The notes under the pieces: generated by a model
Seen by the model: the letters and a program-made list of their open reading frames with translations, nothing else
The model's database searches: none
Told to the model about the DNA's origin: nothing
In this document: positions 1 to 7,486 of the stretch, piece by piece
How positions within the stretch are numbered: position 1 is the stretch's first letter
How the letters are laid out: every line of letters starts with the position of its first letter
Assembly: GCA_013299105.1 (NCBI GenBank)
Contig: JAAFJY010000016.1
Coordinates: 62,001-126,000 of the forward strand
DNA length: 64,000 nucleotides
DNA from: Chitinophagales bacterium
GTDB taxonomy: Bacteria; Bacteroidota; Bacteroidia; Chitinophagales; Saprospiraceae
Direction: 5' to 3'
Position numbers and translations under genes: made by a program

Positions 1-714
1 GGTACGCAGGTCGATGACTTCAGCAGAGATGCCTTCTTTAGCCAATTCAGCAGCTGCATCCAGGGCTACCAATACCATCTTGTTGTAAGTCACCAAAGTC
101 ACATCTGTGCCTTCGCGACGAATAGCTGCTTTGCCGATAGGAACAAGGTATTCGCCATCAGGCACCATACCTTTGTGGCCGTACAAGATTTCAGACTCCA
201 TGATACAGATTGGATCGTCATCGCGAATGGCTGCTTTCAACAAGCCTTTGGCATCAGCTGGGTCGATGCAAGAAATCACTTTCAACCCAGGTACATTGCC
301 TAACCAACTCTCAAAGGTCTGAGAGTGCTGCTGAGCCAACTGCCCCGCTGCACCAGAAGGCCCACGAAAAACGATCGGACACTTGAACTGGCCAGCCGAC
401 TGGGTTAGGGTCTTGGCAGCGTTGTTCACAATTTGATCAAAGGCCAAAACGGCAAAGTTCCAAGTCATGAATTCGATTACCGGACGCAAGCCGTTCATGG
501 CAGCGCCAACGCCAATTCCTGCGAAGCCTAACTCTGCAATCGGCGTATCAATCACACGTTTTTCACCGAATTCTTCCAACAAACCTTTGCTGACTTTGTA
601 TGCCCCATCGTATTGGGCTACTTCTTCACCCATTAGGAAGACCGTTTCATCACGGCGCATTTCTTCCAGTAAAGCTTCCCGCAGTGCATCCCGCAGTGTT
701 AATTCTCTACTCAT
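1..714 (-). CDS. pdhB: Pyruvate dehydrogenase E1 component, beta subunit (3' part outside window)
   Basis: The first 238 codons are visible on the minus strand, from ATG at 714; the gene runs off the left edge. The protein begins [19 protein letters not shown] and carries the E1-beta core: [18 protein letters not shown], the block [17 protein letters not shown] that helps bind thiamine diphosphate, [15 protein letters not shown], and [17 protein letters not shown]. In the family, the alpha2beta2 E1 decarboxylates pyruvate and acetylates the lipoyl domain of E2 in the cytoplasm. No alpha subunit or E2 is visible because downstream sequence is missing. A housekeeping-type promoter lies about 70 bases upstream. 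A branched-chain 2-oxoacid E1-beta is the alternative; the sequence reads more like the pyruvate enzyme. Confidence 0.92.
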   Translation of the reverse strand, partial: MSRELTLRDALREALLEEMRRDETVFLMGEEVAQYDGAYKVSKGLLEEFGEKRVIDTPIAELGFAGIGVGAAMNGLRPVIEFMTWNFAVLAFDQIVNNAAKTLTQSAGQFKCPIVFRGPSGAAGQLAQQHSQTFESWLGNVPGLKVISCIDPADAKGLLKAAIRDDDPICIMESEILYGHKGMVPDGEYLVPIGKAAIRREGTDVTLVTYNKMVLVALDAAAELAKEGISAEVIDLRT

Positions 715-1046
715 ACTAGATTTGACCTTTGGTGTTTGTAGGAGAAAAAGTACCTGATAAGCTCCAGACTCTTTTTCGCGATGCAAAAATAAAAAAAAAG
801 GGCTTAGGAACAAGAATGATCCAAAATTCGCTGAAAAGAAACATTTAGGGCTCCTTTTTGCAGAAAAATTACCATTCACGCTAAGTAATTAAAGCCTTTG
901 TGGTAATTTTGTTCGCAAAAGCGAGGAATTGCTACAATTCAGGCCCTTCTTTGTTTTTGTTCCATACTAAACCGCAAACCAAGTGCGTTTGTTAGCGGTT
1001 GTAATACGGCTACAAGGTTTAACCTAAAGTAACCATCCAAATTGTG
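715..1046. other. Divergent intergenic region between pdhB and the small lipoprotein gene
   Basis: This 332-base gap contains the pdhB promoter on the minus strand (784-813). I see no ORF, tRNA or strong hairpin in the rest. A TAATTTTG at 904-911 matches the -7 box for a plus-strand promoter but has no -33 partner at the right distance, so I do not call it. Confidence 0.5.
784..813 (-). promoter_or_regulatory. Bacteroidota housekeeping promoter of pdhB
   Basis: On the minus strand a TTG (811-813) is followed, after exactly 19 bases, by TATTTTTG (784-791). This fits the primary-sigma consensus of Bacteroidota (TTTG, about 19 bases, TAnnTTTG). Transcription would start about 60 bases before the pdhB ATG. 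Confidence 0.6.
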
Positions 1047-1217
1047 ATGATCATGAACTTCAAGAACGTATCTAAAAAAGCCCTCCGTATTTTGGCTGCT
1101 GCCAGTATCATCGTGGCTTTCTCTTCCTGCAACCGTGGCTACGGCTGCCCTTCCAACTTTTCACTTGGTGACTTTTTCCAGGACTTGGTGATTGCAGTTG
1201 TCGCTTTCTTGTTTTAA
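1047..1217 (+). CDS. Small putative lipoprotein, 56 aa
   Basis: The ORF runs from ATG at 1047 (a second in-frame ATG is at 1053) to TAA at 1215-1217. It has a basic N-terminus (KNVSKKALR), a hydrophobic stretch (ILAAASIIVAF) and then SSCNRGYGCPS, so a type II signal peptide with Cys as residue +1 is likely. The mature part would be only about 30 residues: a CNRGYGCPSNFS segment and a hydrophobic tail (FFQDLVIAVVAFLF) that could be a second membrane segment. It ends 6 bases before ytxJ and is probably co-transcribed. I do not recognise a family with certainty. Coding is supported by the signal-peptide pattern and tight spacing, not by domain content. Confidence 0.6.
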   Translation: MIMNFKNVSKKALRILAAASIIVAFSSCNRGYGCPSNFSLGDFFQDLVIAVVAFLF

Positions 1218-1223
1218 TGACCA

Positions 1224-1574
1224 ATGAAATGGTTGTATTTGTCAGCAAATGAAACTCCTGAAACATGGGAGCACAAGTTCGCTGACAAACCTGTTTTGAT
1301 CTACAAACATAGTTCGCGTTGCGAGTTGTGTCAGGCGATGCTTATGCGTATTGAGCAAGATTGGGATTTCGCAACAGAGGAATTGGATGCTTACTTCGTT
1401 GATGCCATTGGCGAAAAAATGCTCTCGCAGCGCATTGCCGAACATTTTTCAGTAGCCCATGAAAGTCCACAAATTTTGCTGATCAAAAAGGGCTACTGCG
1501 TTTACGAAGCCGACCACCTGGAAATCGACCTACATGAACTCCGAGAACAATTGGACGATGAATCCTGGATCTAA
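1224..1574 (+). CDS. ytxJ: YtxJ-type bacilliredoxin-like protein
   Basis: This 116-aa cytoplasmic thioredoxin-fold protein matches the YtxJ (DUF2847) pattern: a KHSSRC active-site segment near residue 30, then SPQILLIKKG and an acidic tail near 85-110. YtxJ proteins are linked to bacillithiol redox chemistry and are widespread in Bacteroidota, which fits the organism. Here the active site reads RCELC, so two Cys lie in a CxxC arrangement; my recollection is that many family members keep only the first Cys. The gene overlaps the start of mnmD by 17 bases, suggesting translational coupling. Confidence 0.8.
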   Translation: MKWLYLSANETPETWEHKFADKPVLIYKHSSRCELCQAMLMRIEQDWDFATEELDAYFVDAIGEKMLSQRIAEHFSVAHESPQILLIKKGYCVYEADHLEIDLHELREQLDDESWI

Positions 1575-2241
1575 TCAAAATGAGTTATTCACTACCCAAG
1601 ATGGTTCTCACACTTTGGTAGCGCATCGTTTTGGGGTCAGTTATCACTCTAAATATGGTGCAGTAACCGAGTCGATGCATGTATTTATTCAAGCGGGTTT
1701 TTACCCCAGCATCATCGGGAAAAATCGAATAAACATCCTAGAAATAGGCCTGGGCACAGGTTTGAATGTGCTATTGACTTTGATTGAAGCTGAAAAAAAA
1801 GGAATCTCGGTGGTGTACGAAGCCCTCGAAGCATTTCCTGTAGCAATGGAAGAGGTTCAGCAACTCAACTTTGGCGCATACCTTGGGGATGATCGTTACA
1901 ATGCTATTTTAGAAAAAATTCATAGTGGACCTTGGGATGAAGCACTTGAATTAGGGCCAAATTTCTTTTTCACTAAAAAATTACAAAAAATTGAAGGGTA
2001 CGGTGCACAAGCACAATTTGACCTCATCTATTTTGATGCTTTCGCACCTACCGCGCAACCTGAATTGTGGGAGGCACCAATATTAAATAGCATGTACCAG
2101 GCGCTCAAATCCCAAAGCATGATGGTGACTTATTGCGCCAAAGGCGAAGTCAAACGCCAACTCAAAGCACAGGGCTTTAGTGTCGAGGTATTGCCGGGGC
2201 CCCCAGGAAAACGAGAGATGACCCGTGCTAAGAAAGCGTAA
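1558..2241 (+). CDS. mnmD: tRNA 5-aminomethyl-2-thiouridine methyltransferase (MnmD)
   Basis: This is the stand-alone methyltransferase half of MnmC, about 227 aa. It uses SAM to complete mnm5s2U at the wobble position of tRNA. The SAM-binding loop is ILEIGLGTGLN near residue 55, the catalytic region is FDLIYFDAFAPTAQPELW, and the conserved C-terminus contains TYCAKGEVKRQLK and PGPPGKREMTRA. I chose ATG 1558 (MNPGSNQNELF), which overlaps the ytxJ end. An in-frame ATG at 1534 would add eight residues inside ytxJ and is less likely. The oxidoreductase half (MnmC C-terminal domain) is absent. A strong terminator follows at once. Confidence 0.88.
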   Translation: MNPGSNQNELFTTQDGSHTLVAHRFGVSYHSKYGAVTESMHVFIQAGFYPSIIGKNRINILEIGLGTGLNVLLTLIEAEKKGISVVYEALEAFPVAMEEVQQLNFGAYLGDDRYNAILEKIHSGPWDEALELGPNFFFTKKLQKIEGYGAQAQFDLIYFDAFAPTAQPELWEAPILNSMYQALKSQSMMVTYCAKGEVKRQLKAQGFSVEVLPGPPGKREMTRAKKA

Positions 2242-2250
2242 ACTTTCATG

Positions 2251-2290
2251 AAAAAAGCCTGACCGCATTTACAACGATCAGGCTTTTTTT
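2251..2290. terminator. Bidirectional rho-independent terminator
   Basis: AAAAAAGCCTGA and TCAGGCTTTTTTT form a hairpin with a 16-base loop and a T-tract on both strands. It separates mnmD (plus) from the AP2/HNH-like gene ending at 2311 (minus). Confidence 0.88.
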
Positions 2291-2310
2291 GTGCAAAAAT
2301 TCTATACCGA

Positions 2311-2991
2311 TTAAGGTTGGATCTTTTTTTTGCGGCCACGCTTCTGCTTTGGGGCAGTATTGGGCACTTCGATCACATCGGTGAATTGCTCGACGACTTG
2401 TGGCTCCTCTTCTCCTTTTCGGGACTTGATGACGTTGAGCTTCCCATCGTCCCCATACAACTTTTTTGACATTTTGTTGTAGGCTAACGCGGCTTCTTCA
2501 GCGGTCGCAAACATTCCAATGTGCATGGATTTGCGATTGACTGAAATAACAGCTCTGAAACGGTTATTTTCTTTGTAAACGCCAGTGTAACCGACTTTAC
2601 TACTCGTTTTGCGTTTGCGGCTAGCCACTGAGCGCGAGCGGTACATGACATTTTCCAACCGGCAATCAAGTTTGTTGCCATTTTTTGCCCCAACCAAATT
2701 TCTTTCACCCTTTTTGGTTTCACCGAGAAACTTTTCAGCAATCAATTTGTGCAGGTAAATGGTTTCTGTTTTGTAGCCTCCATCTGCCTTTTTCCAGGTT
2801 TTTTGAAAAACTGCACATCCACTGGAATGTCTGCGAAGATTGTTGATAAAGTCAACCTCTACAAGGTAAGGGTCTGTGGTCAGAAATTCGTAGACTTTGT
2901 CGTCCAACATGACCGACTCATCTGCGTTTTTCAATTTGACTTTGTAAAGCACGCTGTTTTGGATTTTTAGTAAAAAAAAGTTCTTGAGCAT
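2311..2991 (-). CDS. AP2-domain protein with a degenerate HNH homing-endonuclease-like region
   Basis: 226 aa from ATG at 2991. Residues about 75-125 resemble the HNH_3/NUMOD region of mobile-intron endonucleases (LHKLIAEKFLGE, then KNGNKLDCRLENVMY). The usual VDHinGnklDNRleN motif reads LVGAKNGNKLDCRLEN, so the catalytic His is replaced. Residues about 132-190 form an AP2 DNA-binding domain (GYTGVYKENNRFRAVI, then IGMFATAEEAALAYN and YGDDGKLN). The C-terminus is basic with an AT-hook-like KRGRKKK. The combination points to a DNA-binding protein derived from a homing endonuclease that has probably lost nuclease activity. It stands alone, with no intron or intein nearby. Function unknown. Confidence 0.7.
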   Translation of the reverse strand: MLKNFFLLKIQNSVLYKVKLKNADESVMLDDKVYEFLTTDPYLVEVDFINNLRRHSSGCAVFQKTWKKADGGYKTETIYLHKLIAEKFLGETKKGERNLVGAKNGNKLDCRLENVMYRSRSVASRKRKTSSKVGYTGVYKENNRFRAVISVNRKSMHIGMFATAEEAALAYNKMSKKLYGDDGKLNVIKSRKGEEEPQVVEQFTDVIEVPNTAPKQKRGRKKKIQP

Positions 2992-3412
2992 GTTAAGCTC
3001 AAGGTTCTTACCATCAGGGAACGATAGGTTTGCAAAACACTACAAAAAAATTGACAGATTTCACTGAACTAACAATCCCTAAAAGCAGTAGAGAAATCAA
3101 GTCCAGCGTTTGTTACATTCTTGTAGTAGTTTTGTTAAACTTATTAACGAGGTTGCATTTTATGTTTCGCAAATGAGGGTAGGAAGGGATTGAAATCGAA
3201 ATCAAGAGGAGAACTTGATTTATAACAAAAGAGAGGCGATGAACCTATCCAAGTAAACAATACATTTGGGAGTTTGTTTAAGCTTTTGAGTGTAAAACCA
3301 TCGTAAATGTACACAAACCTCATCAATTTTGTAACATTACTATAAAAATTTTATTTTGCTGTGCTACCATAATCGAAAACATTAGTAGCAAATCTCAATA
3401 AAATCCAAGTCC
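2992..3412. other. Intergenic region upstream of ribD and of the AP2/HNH gene
   Basis: This 421-base AT-rich divergent gap contains the ribD promoter at 3328-3358. I found no convincing gene. The FMN-riboswitch sequence that often precedes riboflavin genes is not recognisable, and no strong hairpin is seen. Confidence 0.45.
3328..3358 (+). promoter_or_regulatory. Housekeeping promoter of ribD
   Basis: TTTG at 3328-3331, a spacer of exactly 19 bases, then TTATTTTG at 3351-3358, which differs from TAnnTTTG at one position. The 5' leader to the ribD ATG would be about 45-50 bases. Confidence 0.55.
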
Positions 3413-4447
3413 ATGTTGGAAGACTACATCCAAAGATGTTTTGATTTGGCTCGAATGGCCGAAGGTCATACTTCACCCAATCCGATGGTAGGAGCAGTAC
3501 TGGTCCACCAACAACGCATTATTGGCGAAGGCTACCATGCGTACTACGGAGGCCCACATGCAGAAGTGAATGCAGTGGCTTCAGTCAAGGAAGTTGATCG
3601 CATACTTATTCCCAATGCTACCTTGTACGTTTCTTTACAACCTTGTAGTATTTTTGGCAAAACCCCGCCTTGTACCGACTTGATCATTCGCGAAAAAATC
3701 AAAAAAGTAGTCATCAGTTGCCTGGACCACACCCCTGAAGTTTTGGCAAATGGATTGCGGATACTGAACGCACATGGTGTTGAAGTCATCCAAAATGTGT
3801 TAAAGCGGGAAGGGGAAGAACTCGCCTTGCCGCGCAACAAAGCGGTACAACTAGGAAGACCATACCTGGTCCTCAAAATGGCCTTGAGTATTGAAGGAAA
3901 TTATGCTCCGGTGGACTTGAGCAAATCGTGGCTGAGCAATCCGCTTTCTCTTCGCCTGAGCCATCGTTGGCGAGCTGAGGCTGATGCCATATTAATAGGC
4001 ACCAACTCCGTGATCAGCGATGACCCAGCATTAGACAATCGTTATTATTTTGGCAAATCGCCATTGAAAGTCATTTTAGATCAACATGGTAGAATACCCT
4101 CTGGCGCAAAAGTTTTTAGTGGAGGGCCTTCGTTATTGATTAGTCAAGCCCCTTTAAATGCGGATTATCCAGAAACGGTAGCGCATCTAAATTTGAATTG
4201 GAATGAGCAATTTTGGCAAAATTTGTTATCTATCTTGTATGCACGAAAAATTGGAATACTATTGATTGAAGGTGGTGGCAAAGTGTGGGATGACTTGTTG
4301 AGACAACATCTTTGGGATGAAATCAGGGTATTGCAAAGTGCAAGTTCCCTACCCGACGGTATTTCAGCTCCTAAAATCCAAGGCCACCCGAAAGATGTCT
4401 TCATTTTGGGTACTGATCTGATAAAATGCTACAAGAATTCTGGCTAA
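3413..4447 (+). CDS. ribD: Bifunctional riboflavin biosynthesis protein RibD
   Basis: 344 aa with two domains. The N-terminal deaminase (about 1-145) has GPHAEVNAV and PCSIFGKTPPCTDLI, giving the His-Glu and two-Cys zinc site. The C-terminal reductase (about 150-340) has VLKMALSIEGN, WRAEADAILIGTNSVISDDP and IGILLIEGGGKVWDDLL. RibD deaminates the pyrimidine formed from GTP and then reduces its ribose in riboflavin synthesis. The start at 3413 is an ATG directly behind a good promoter. The gene stands alone; no other rib gene is in the window. Confidence 0.92.
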   Translation: MLEDYIQRCFDLARMAEGHTSPNPMVGAVLVHQQRIIGEGYHAYYGGPHAEVNAVASVKEVDRILIPNATLYVSLQPCSIFGKTPPCTDLIIREKIKKVVISCLDHTPEVLANGLRILNAHGVEVIQNVLKREGEELALPRNKAVQLGRPYLVLKMALSIEGNYAPVDLSKSWLSNPLSLRLSHRWRAEADAILIGTNSVISDDPALDNRYYFGKSPLKVILDQHGRIPSGAKVFSGGPSLLISQAPLNADYPETVAHLNLNWNEQFWQNLLSILYARKIGILLIEGGGKVWDDLLRQHLWDEIRVLQSASSLPDGISAPKIQGHPKDVFILGTDLIKCYKNSG

Positions 4448-4913
4448 ATGTTAAAATTTTCTTAAGAACCCTGATAGTTGTCTATTCATTTTATAGAATG
4501 GCCTACCTTTCGGGTCAGAAACAACCTACATTCCTTACCCTGTTCTTTTCCCGAACTTTGAGCATAGAGCATGTTCAAAATTTTTTTGTTTACCACAAAA
4601 CGGCCCAATTGCGACTAACTTTTCTAGCGAAGGTCCCTAGGAGAATGCCCACTATGCACAGCATAACTCACCGTATCCTACCACCTTTTGAAAAGGGCTA
4701 GCCAAAATTCGACTCGTTTTCTGCCTAAACCTCCAATGCTAAAACACGCTCTAAAACTGGCTGAGCAAAACTTTGCTAAGTTAAAGTTGGCTTAAAACCT
4801 GTTATCTCCATCATACAACTGCGTCTGTATGTGTTAATGAAAGAGTTTTACAAGCGCAATCGCAACCCATGACCAAATAACGATTGTGCTTTAACCCTGG
4901 AAAAACTGTTGTG
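4448..4913. other. Intergenic region holding a copy of dispersed repeat A
   Basis: This 466-base gap is mostly the repeat-A copy at 4567-4752. A 91-codon ORF crosses it, but it has no protein family features and its sequence is explained by the repeat. The last 160 bases must hold the promoter of the thioredoxin gene; I cannot identify it. Confidence 0.5.
4567..4752 (+). repeat. Dispersed repeat family A, copy 1
   Basis: About 186 bases beginning GAGCATGTTCAAA and ending with the inverse of GAGCGTGTTTTAG. It aligns along its whole length with the reverse complement of 42310-42472 and with 55104-55210. Shared blocks include a TATGCACAGCATAACTC core, an AAAATTCG-CTCGTTTTCTGCCTAA block and a CCTCCAAT block. 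The ends are inverted repeats, as in a MITE. Confidence 0.75.
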
Positions 4914-5540
4914 ATGATTCGGAAAAGTTGGATGTTGTTGACATTTATTTTAATGCTGGGTGTAAGTGCACATACCCAAAGCAATTCCGTGTTGAAAAAA
5001 ACAGGTACTACGCCTCGGCAATTTACCAGCAAGGGTGGTACCATGCGCTCCCAAAACAATACCAATAACAGTATAAAATGGTTGACTTGGGAAGAAGCGC
5101 AAGAGCTCAACAAAAAAGAGAAGCGGAAAATACTTTTGGACGTCTATACCGATTGGTGTGGTTGGTGCAAAAAAATGGACTCCGAGACCTTTAGTCACCC
5201 ACAGCTCGCCAAATATCTCAATGACAATTACTATCTGGTGAAGCTCAATGCTGAACAAAAAGAAGTCTTGGTGTACAAAGACAAAGAATACCGCTTTGTA
5301 AAAACCAACCGTGGTGGTTATCACGAACTAGCCGAGGAATTTTTGCAAGGCCGCATGAGCTATCCTTCTTTGGTTTACCTAGATGAAAACATGAACCTTA
5401 TTCAACCCATTCCAGGTTATCGCCAAGCCGATGACTTGATGATGATCAGTTCATACATTGGTTCAGATAGCTACCGGGAAATGCCTTGGGGTGCCTACCA
5501 ACGGGAGTTCAAGTTTCCTGAGAACTGGAGCAACAGGTAA
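4914..5540 (+). CDS. Secreted thioredoxin-fold protein (thioredoxin_7 type)
   Basis: The likely start is ATG 4914 (MIRKSWMLLTFILMLGVSAHTQS), giving a signal peptide and a 208-aa precursor. The mature protein has WLTWEEAQELNKK and then LLDVYTDWCGWCKKMD, a CGWC redox motif near residue 85, with YPSLVYLDEN containing the cis-Pro. It is probably a periplasmic thiol-disulfide oxidoreductase. The long insert between the CGWC and cis-Pro (KDKEYRFVKTNRGGYHELAEEFLQG) fits the DUF255/thioredoxin_7 group rather than classical thioredoxin. A strong terminator follows. The substrate is not evident. Confidence 0.78.
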   Translation: MIRKSWMLLTFILMLGVSAHTQSNSVLKKTGTTPRQFTSKGGTMRSQNNTNNSIKWLTWEEAQELNKKEKRKILLDVYTDWCGWCKKMDSETFSHPQLAKYLNDNYYLVKLNAEQKEVLVYKDKEYRFVKTNRGGYHELAEEFLQGRMSYPSLVYLDENMNLIQPIPGYRQADDLMMISSYIGSDSYREMPWGAYQREFKFPENWSNR

Positions 5541-5562
5541 TTACTGGAAAAGTATCTGGTTG

Positions 5563-5613
5563 AAAAATTGAAGAGACCAGTACGATAGAGCGTACTGGTC
5601 TCTTCAATTTTTT
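5563..5613. terminator. Strong bidirectional terminator
   Basis: A perfect stem of about 21 base pairs (GAAGAGACCAGTACG against its complement, extended by AAAATT/AATTTT) with a 6-base loop and T-tracts on both strands. It lies between the convergent thioredoxin gene and the glucosaminidase gene. Confidence 0.9.
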
Positions 5614-5635
5614 ACATTCCAATATTTCAACTGAA

Positions 5636-6457
5636 TTAGCGGTCATATTGGTGCAAGTTCAGGTTCTCGATGATGCGAATTAGCTTCTGGGCATAGCGCT
5701 TATCCGTTGCATATCCTGCTTTTTTCAGCCCATAGGCCCAGTTTTTGTAATCTTTTCCATATTTCAATAAGTGACGGTATCGCGGACTAGCCAGTAGAAT
5801 AGAATGTTCCTCATAACTGTCCCAAACAGAGGTAAAAACCCTAAACATATCATATACATCGTCATCGGTGTAATTGCGACAAGTACAGCCCCTGCATTTA
5901 CGACGGCATTTGATGCCAAAATGGTTGTTCGACTCGCGGGCCAGTTTGCTGTGTCCTGCATTTGATTCTAAAAGACCTTGGGCTAGTGTAATACTGGCAG
6001 GAATGCCATAAGCGTGCATGGCTTTTTGGGCTACAGGAGCATATTTTTCTACATAATCGCCCACCACCAGCTCTTTTTCTTTCATTCCACGGGTATTGCT
6101 GGTGGGACTTAATGCTGGTGTAAGGTAAGAAACACTAAAGGTAGGCTCGTTTTTTGCGACTTCAGGCTCAGCGACAGGAGCATGCAAATCCACGAGTTGA
6201 CTAATGTTGATGGCAGGTACAAGTTGGGCCTTTGTGGGCTCAGGTGTTCGCAAGGCTGTTCGCTCGGCTATTATTCCCTGATGGGCACTTGATTCATCAA
6301 ACTGCAATGATACGCCTCGATTGAAGACAAGGTGAAAAGCAAAATAAGCCAAAATAGCCTTGAACCAGTTGCGTTGAATCCAAACGAATGCATCCTGGAT
6401 GTTTTGAAACAAGTCTGGCATGGGCTGGTTAGCAGCGTAAGTAGCGCTCTTTTTCAT
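5636..6457 (-). CDS. Membrane-anchored glucosaminidase (peptidoglycan hydrolase, GH73 type)
   Basis: 273 aa. One membrane segment near residues 33-50 (WFKAILAYFAFHLVF) is followed by a low-complexity linker of about 70 residues and then the glucosaminidase domain (about 140-270): IPASITLAQGLLESNAGHS, SNNHFGIKC, FRVFTSVWDSYEEHS and YGLKKAGYATDKRYA. The Glu of LLESNAG is the expected catalytic acid. A Cys-rich insert (CRRKCRGCTCRNY) follows FGIK; such inserts occur in Bacteroidota homologues. The enzyme would cleave GlcNAc-MurNAc links in the periplasm. It is divergent from a GlcNAc-kinase-like gene, a plausible functional pairing. Confidence 0.87.
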   Translation of the reverse strand: MKKSATYAANQPMPDLFQNIQDAFVWIQRNWFKAILAYFAFHLVFNRGVSLQFDESSAHQGIIAERTALRTPEPTKAQLVPAINISQLVDLHAPVAEPEVAKNEPTFSVSYLTPALSPTSNTRGMKEKELVVGDYVEKYAPVAQKAMHAYGIPASITLAQGLLESNAGHSKLARESNNHFGIKCRRKCRGCTCRNYTDDDVYDMFRVFTSVWDSYEEHSILLASPRYRHLLKYGKDYKNWAYGLKKAGYATDKRYAQKLIRIIENLNLHQYDR

Positions 6458-6572
6458 AGCAATATTGTTTTATTTTCAGCAAAATTAAAACAAATAAAAC
6501 AGTTAACAAAATTTAAAACGATTTGTTTTTGAAAAAAATCGCGTCATTCCGCGCTTAGTGTATTTTTTACAC

Positions 6573-6580
6573 TACCTTTG
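6573..6580 (+). promoter_or_regulatory. -7 box of the GlcNAc kinase/pfkA promoter
   Basis: TACCTTTG matches TAnnTTTG exactly and lies 38 bases before the kinase ATG. I see no clear TTTG at the -33 position. Confidence 0.4.
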
Positions 6581-6618
6581 CGTTGTACTTAGTTTATAAC
6601 CTAAAACAACTCTGACCT

Positions 6619-7464
6619 ATGATCATTGTAGCTGACAGTGGATCTACGAAGACCGACTGGATGCTCATCACGCCTGATGGCGCGTTGTTGGTGCATACGA
6701 TGGGCTTCAATCCTCTTTACCATAGCGAAGAGTTGATTTATGAAGAGAGCAAAAAAGAACTGGATGAGCACCAGTTGGATTACAATGAGGTAAGCGAGAT
6801 GTACTACTATGGTACTGCGGTATGGGACCATGAAAAAGCGGAGAAAATTGCGCGTCCTTTAAGAAAACTGTTTCCCAAAGCACATGTTGAAGTGGAACAC
6901 GACTTGCTATCGGCTGGTCGTGCAACTTGTGGTCGGCATCCAGGCATTGCTTGTATCATTGGCACAGGTTCCAACACTTGTCTGTTTGACGGAAAAGATG
7001 TGGTGGACAATGTCACCAACCTAGGTTACTTTGTGGGCGACGAAGGCAGTGGCGCACACTTGGGTAAAGCCTTGGTGCGGGCCTACTTTTACCGTGAGTT
7101 GCCAACGGAAATACATGAGGCTTTTGAAAAGTCGGTTCCAGGCGGGCAAGGCGAAATCCTGGACAATGTTTACTCCAAGCCTTCACCCAATGTTTACCTG
7201 GCTTCTTTCACTAAGTTTTTGGGTGAACACCGCAACCACTTTTTTATCCAAAAACTCATTTACCAGTCATTTGCCGAATTTATCGACCGCAACGTGCGCA
7301 AGTACCCAGGGCACTTGGAATTGCCTGTGCATTTCATCGGCTCGGTAGCCTACTATTTCCAGGATATTTTAAAAATCATCCTAGAAGAACGGGGAATGAA
7401 ACCTGGTGTATTTATCTTGAAGCCCATTGATACTTTGGTTCAGTTTCATAGTGCTGGCCACTAA
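6619..7464 (+). CDS. BadF/BadG/BcrA-type sugar kinase, N-acetylglucosamine kinase-like
   Basis: 281 aa of the ASKHA (actin/hexokinase) fold. It starts MIIVADSGSTKTDWMLI, the phosphate-1 loop. IACIIGTGSNTCLFDGK is the phosphate-2 region, LGYFVGDEGSGAHLGKALV follows, and HFIGSVAYYF is the adenosine region. Proteins of this type in Bacteroidota phosphorylate GlcNAc or related amino sugars. It lies 22 bases before pfkA and next to a divergent peptidoglycan glucosaminidase, which suggests recycling of wall sugars into glycolysis. The exact sugar is inferred. Confidence 0.83.
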   Translation: MIIVADSGSTKTDWMLITPDGALLVHTMGFNPLYHSEELIYEESKKELDEHQLDYNEVSEMYYYGTAVWDHEKAEKIARPLRKLFPKAHVEVEHDLLSAGRATCGRHPGIACIIGTGSNTCLFDGKDVVDNVTNLGYFVGDEGSGAHLGKALVRAYFYRELPTEIHEAFEKSVPGGQGEILDNVYSKPSPNVYLASFTKFLGEHRNHFFIQKLIYQSFAEFIDRNVRKYPGHLELPVHFIGSVAYYFQDILKIILEERGMKPGVFILKPIDTLVQFHSAGH

Positions 7465-7486
7465 CCCAACAAGTACAAGGAAAAAC

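Noticed and set aside
3144-3326. 60-codon minus-strand ORF in the ribD upstream gap
   Set aside because: No signal peptide, domain or conserved look; its start is at the ribD promoter region. Likely chance.
2992-3412. FMN riboswitch before ribD
   Set aside because: I looked for the conserved RFN element and could not find its recognisable blocks; the promoter is close to the ATG, leaving no room for it.
4426-4701. 91-codon ORF after ribD
   Set aside because: It crosses dispersed repeat A, which explains the open frame; its beginning overlaps the end of ribD.
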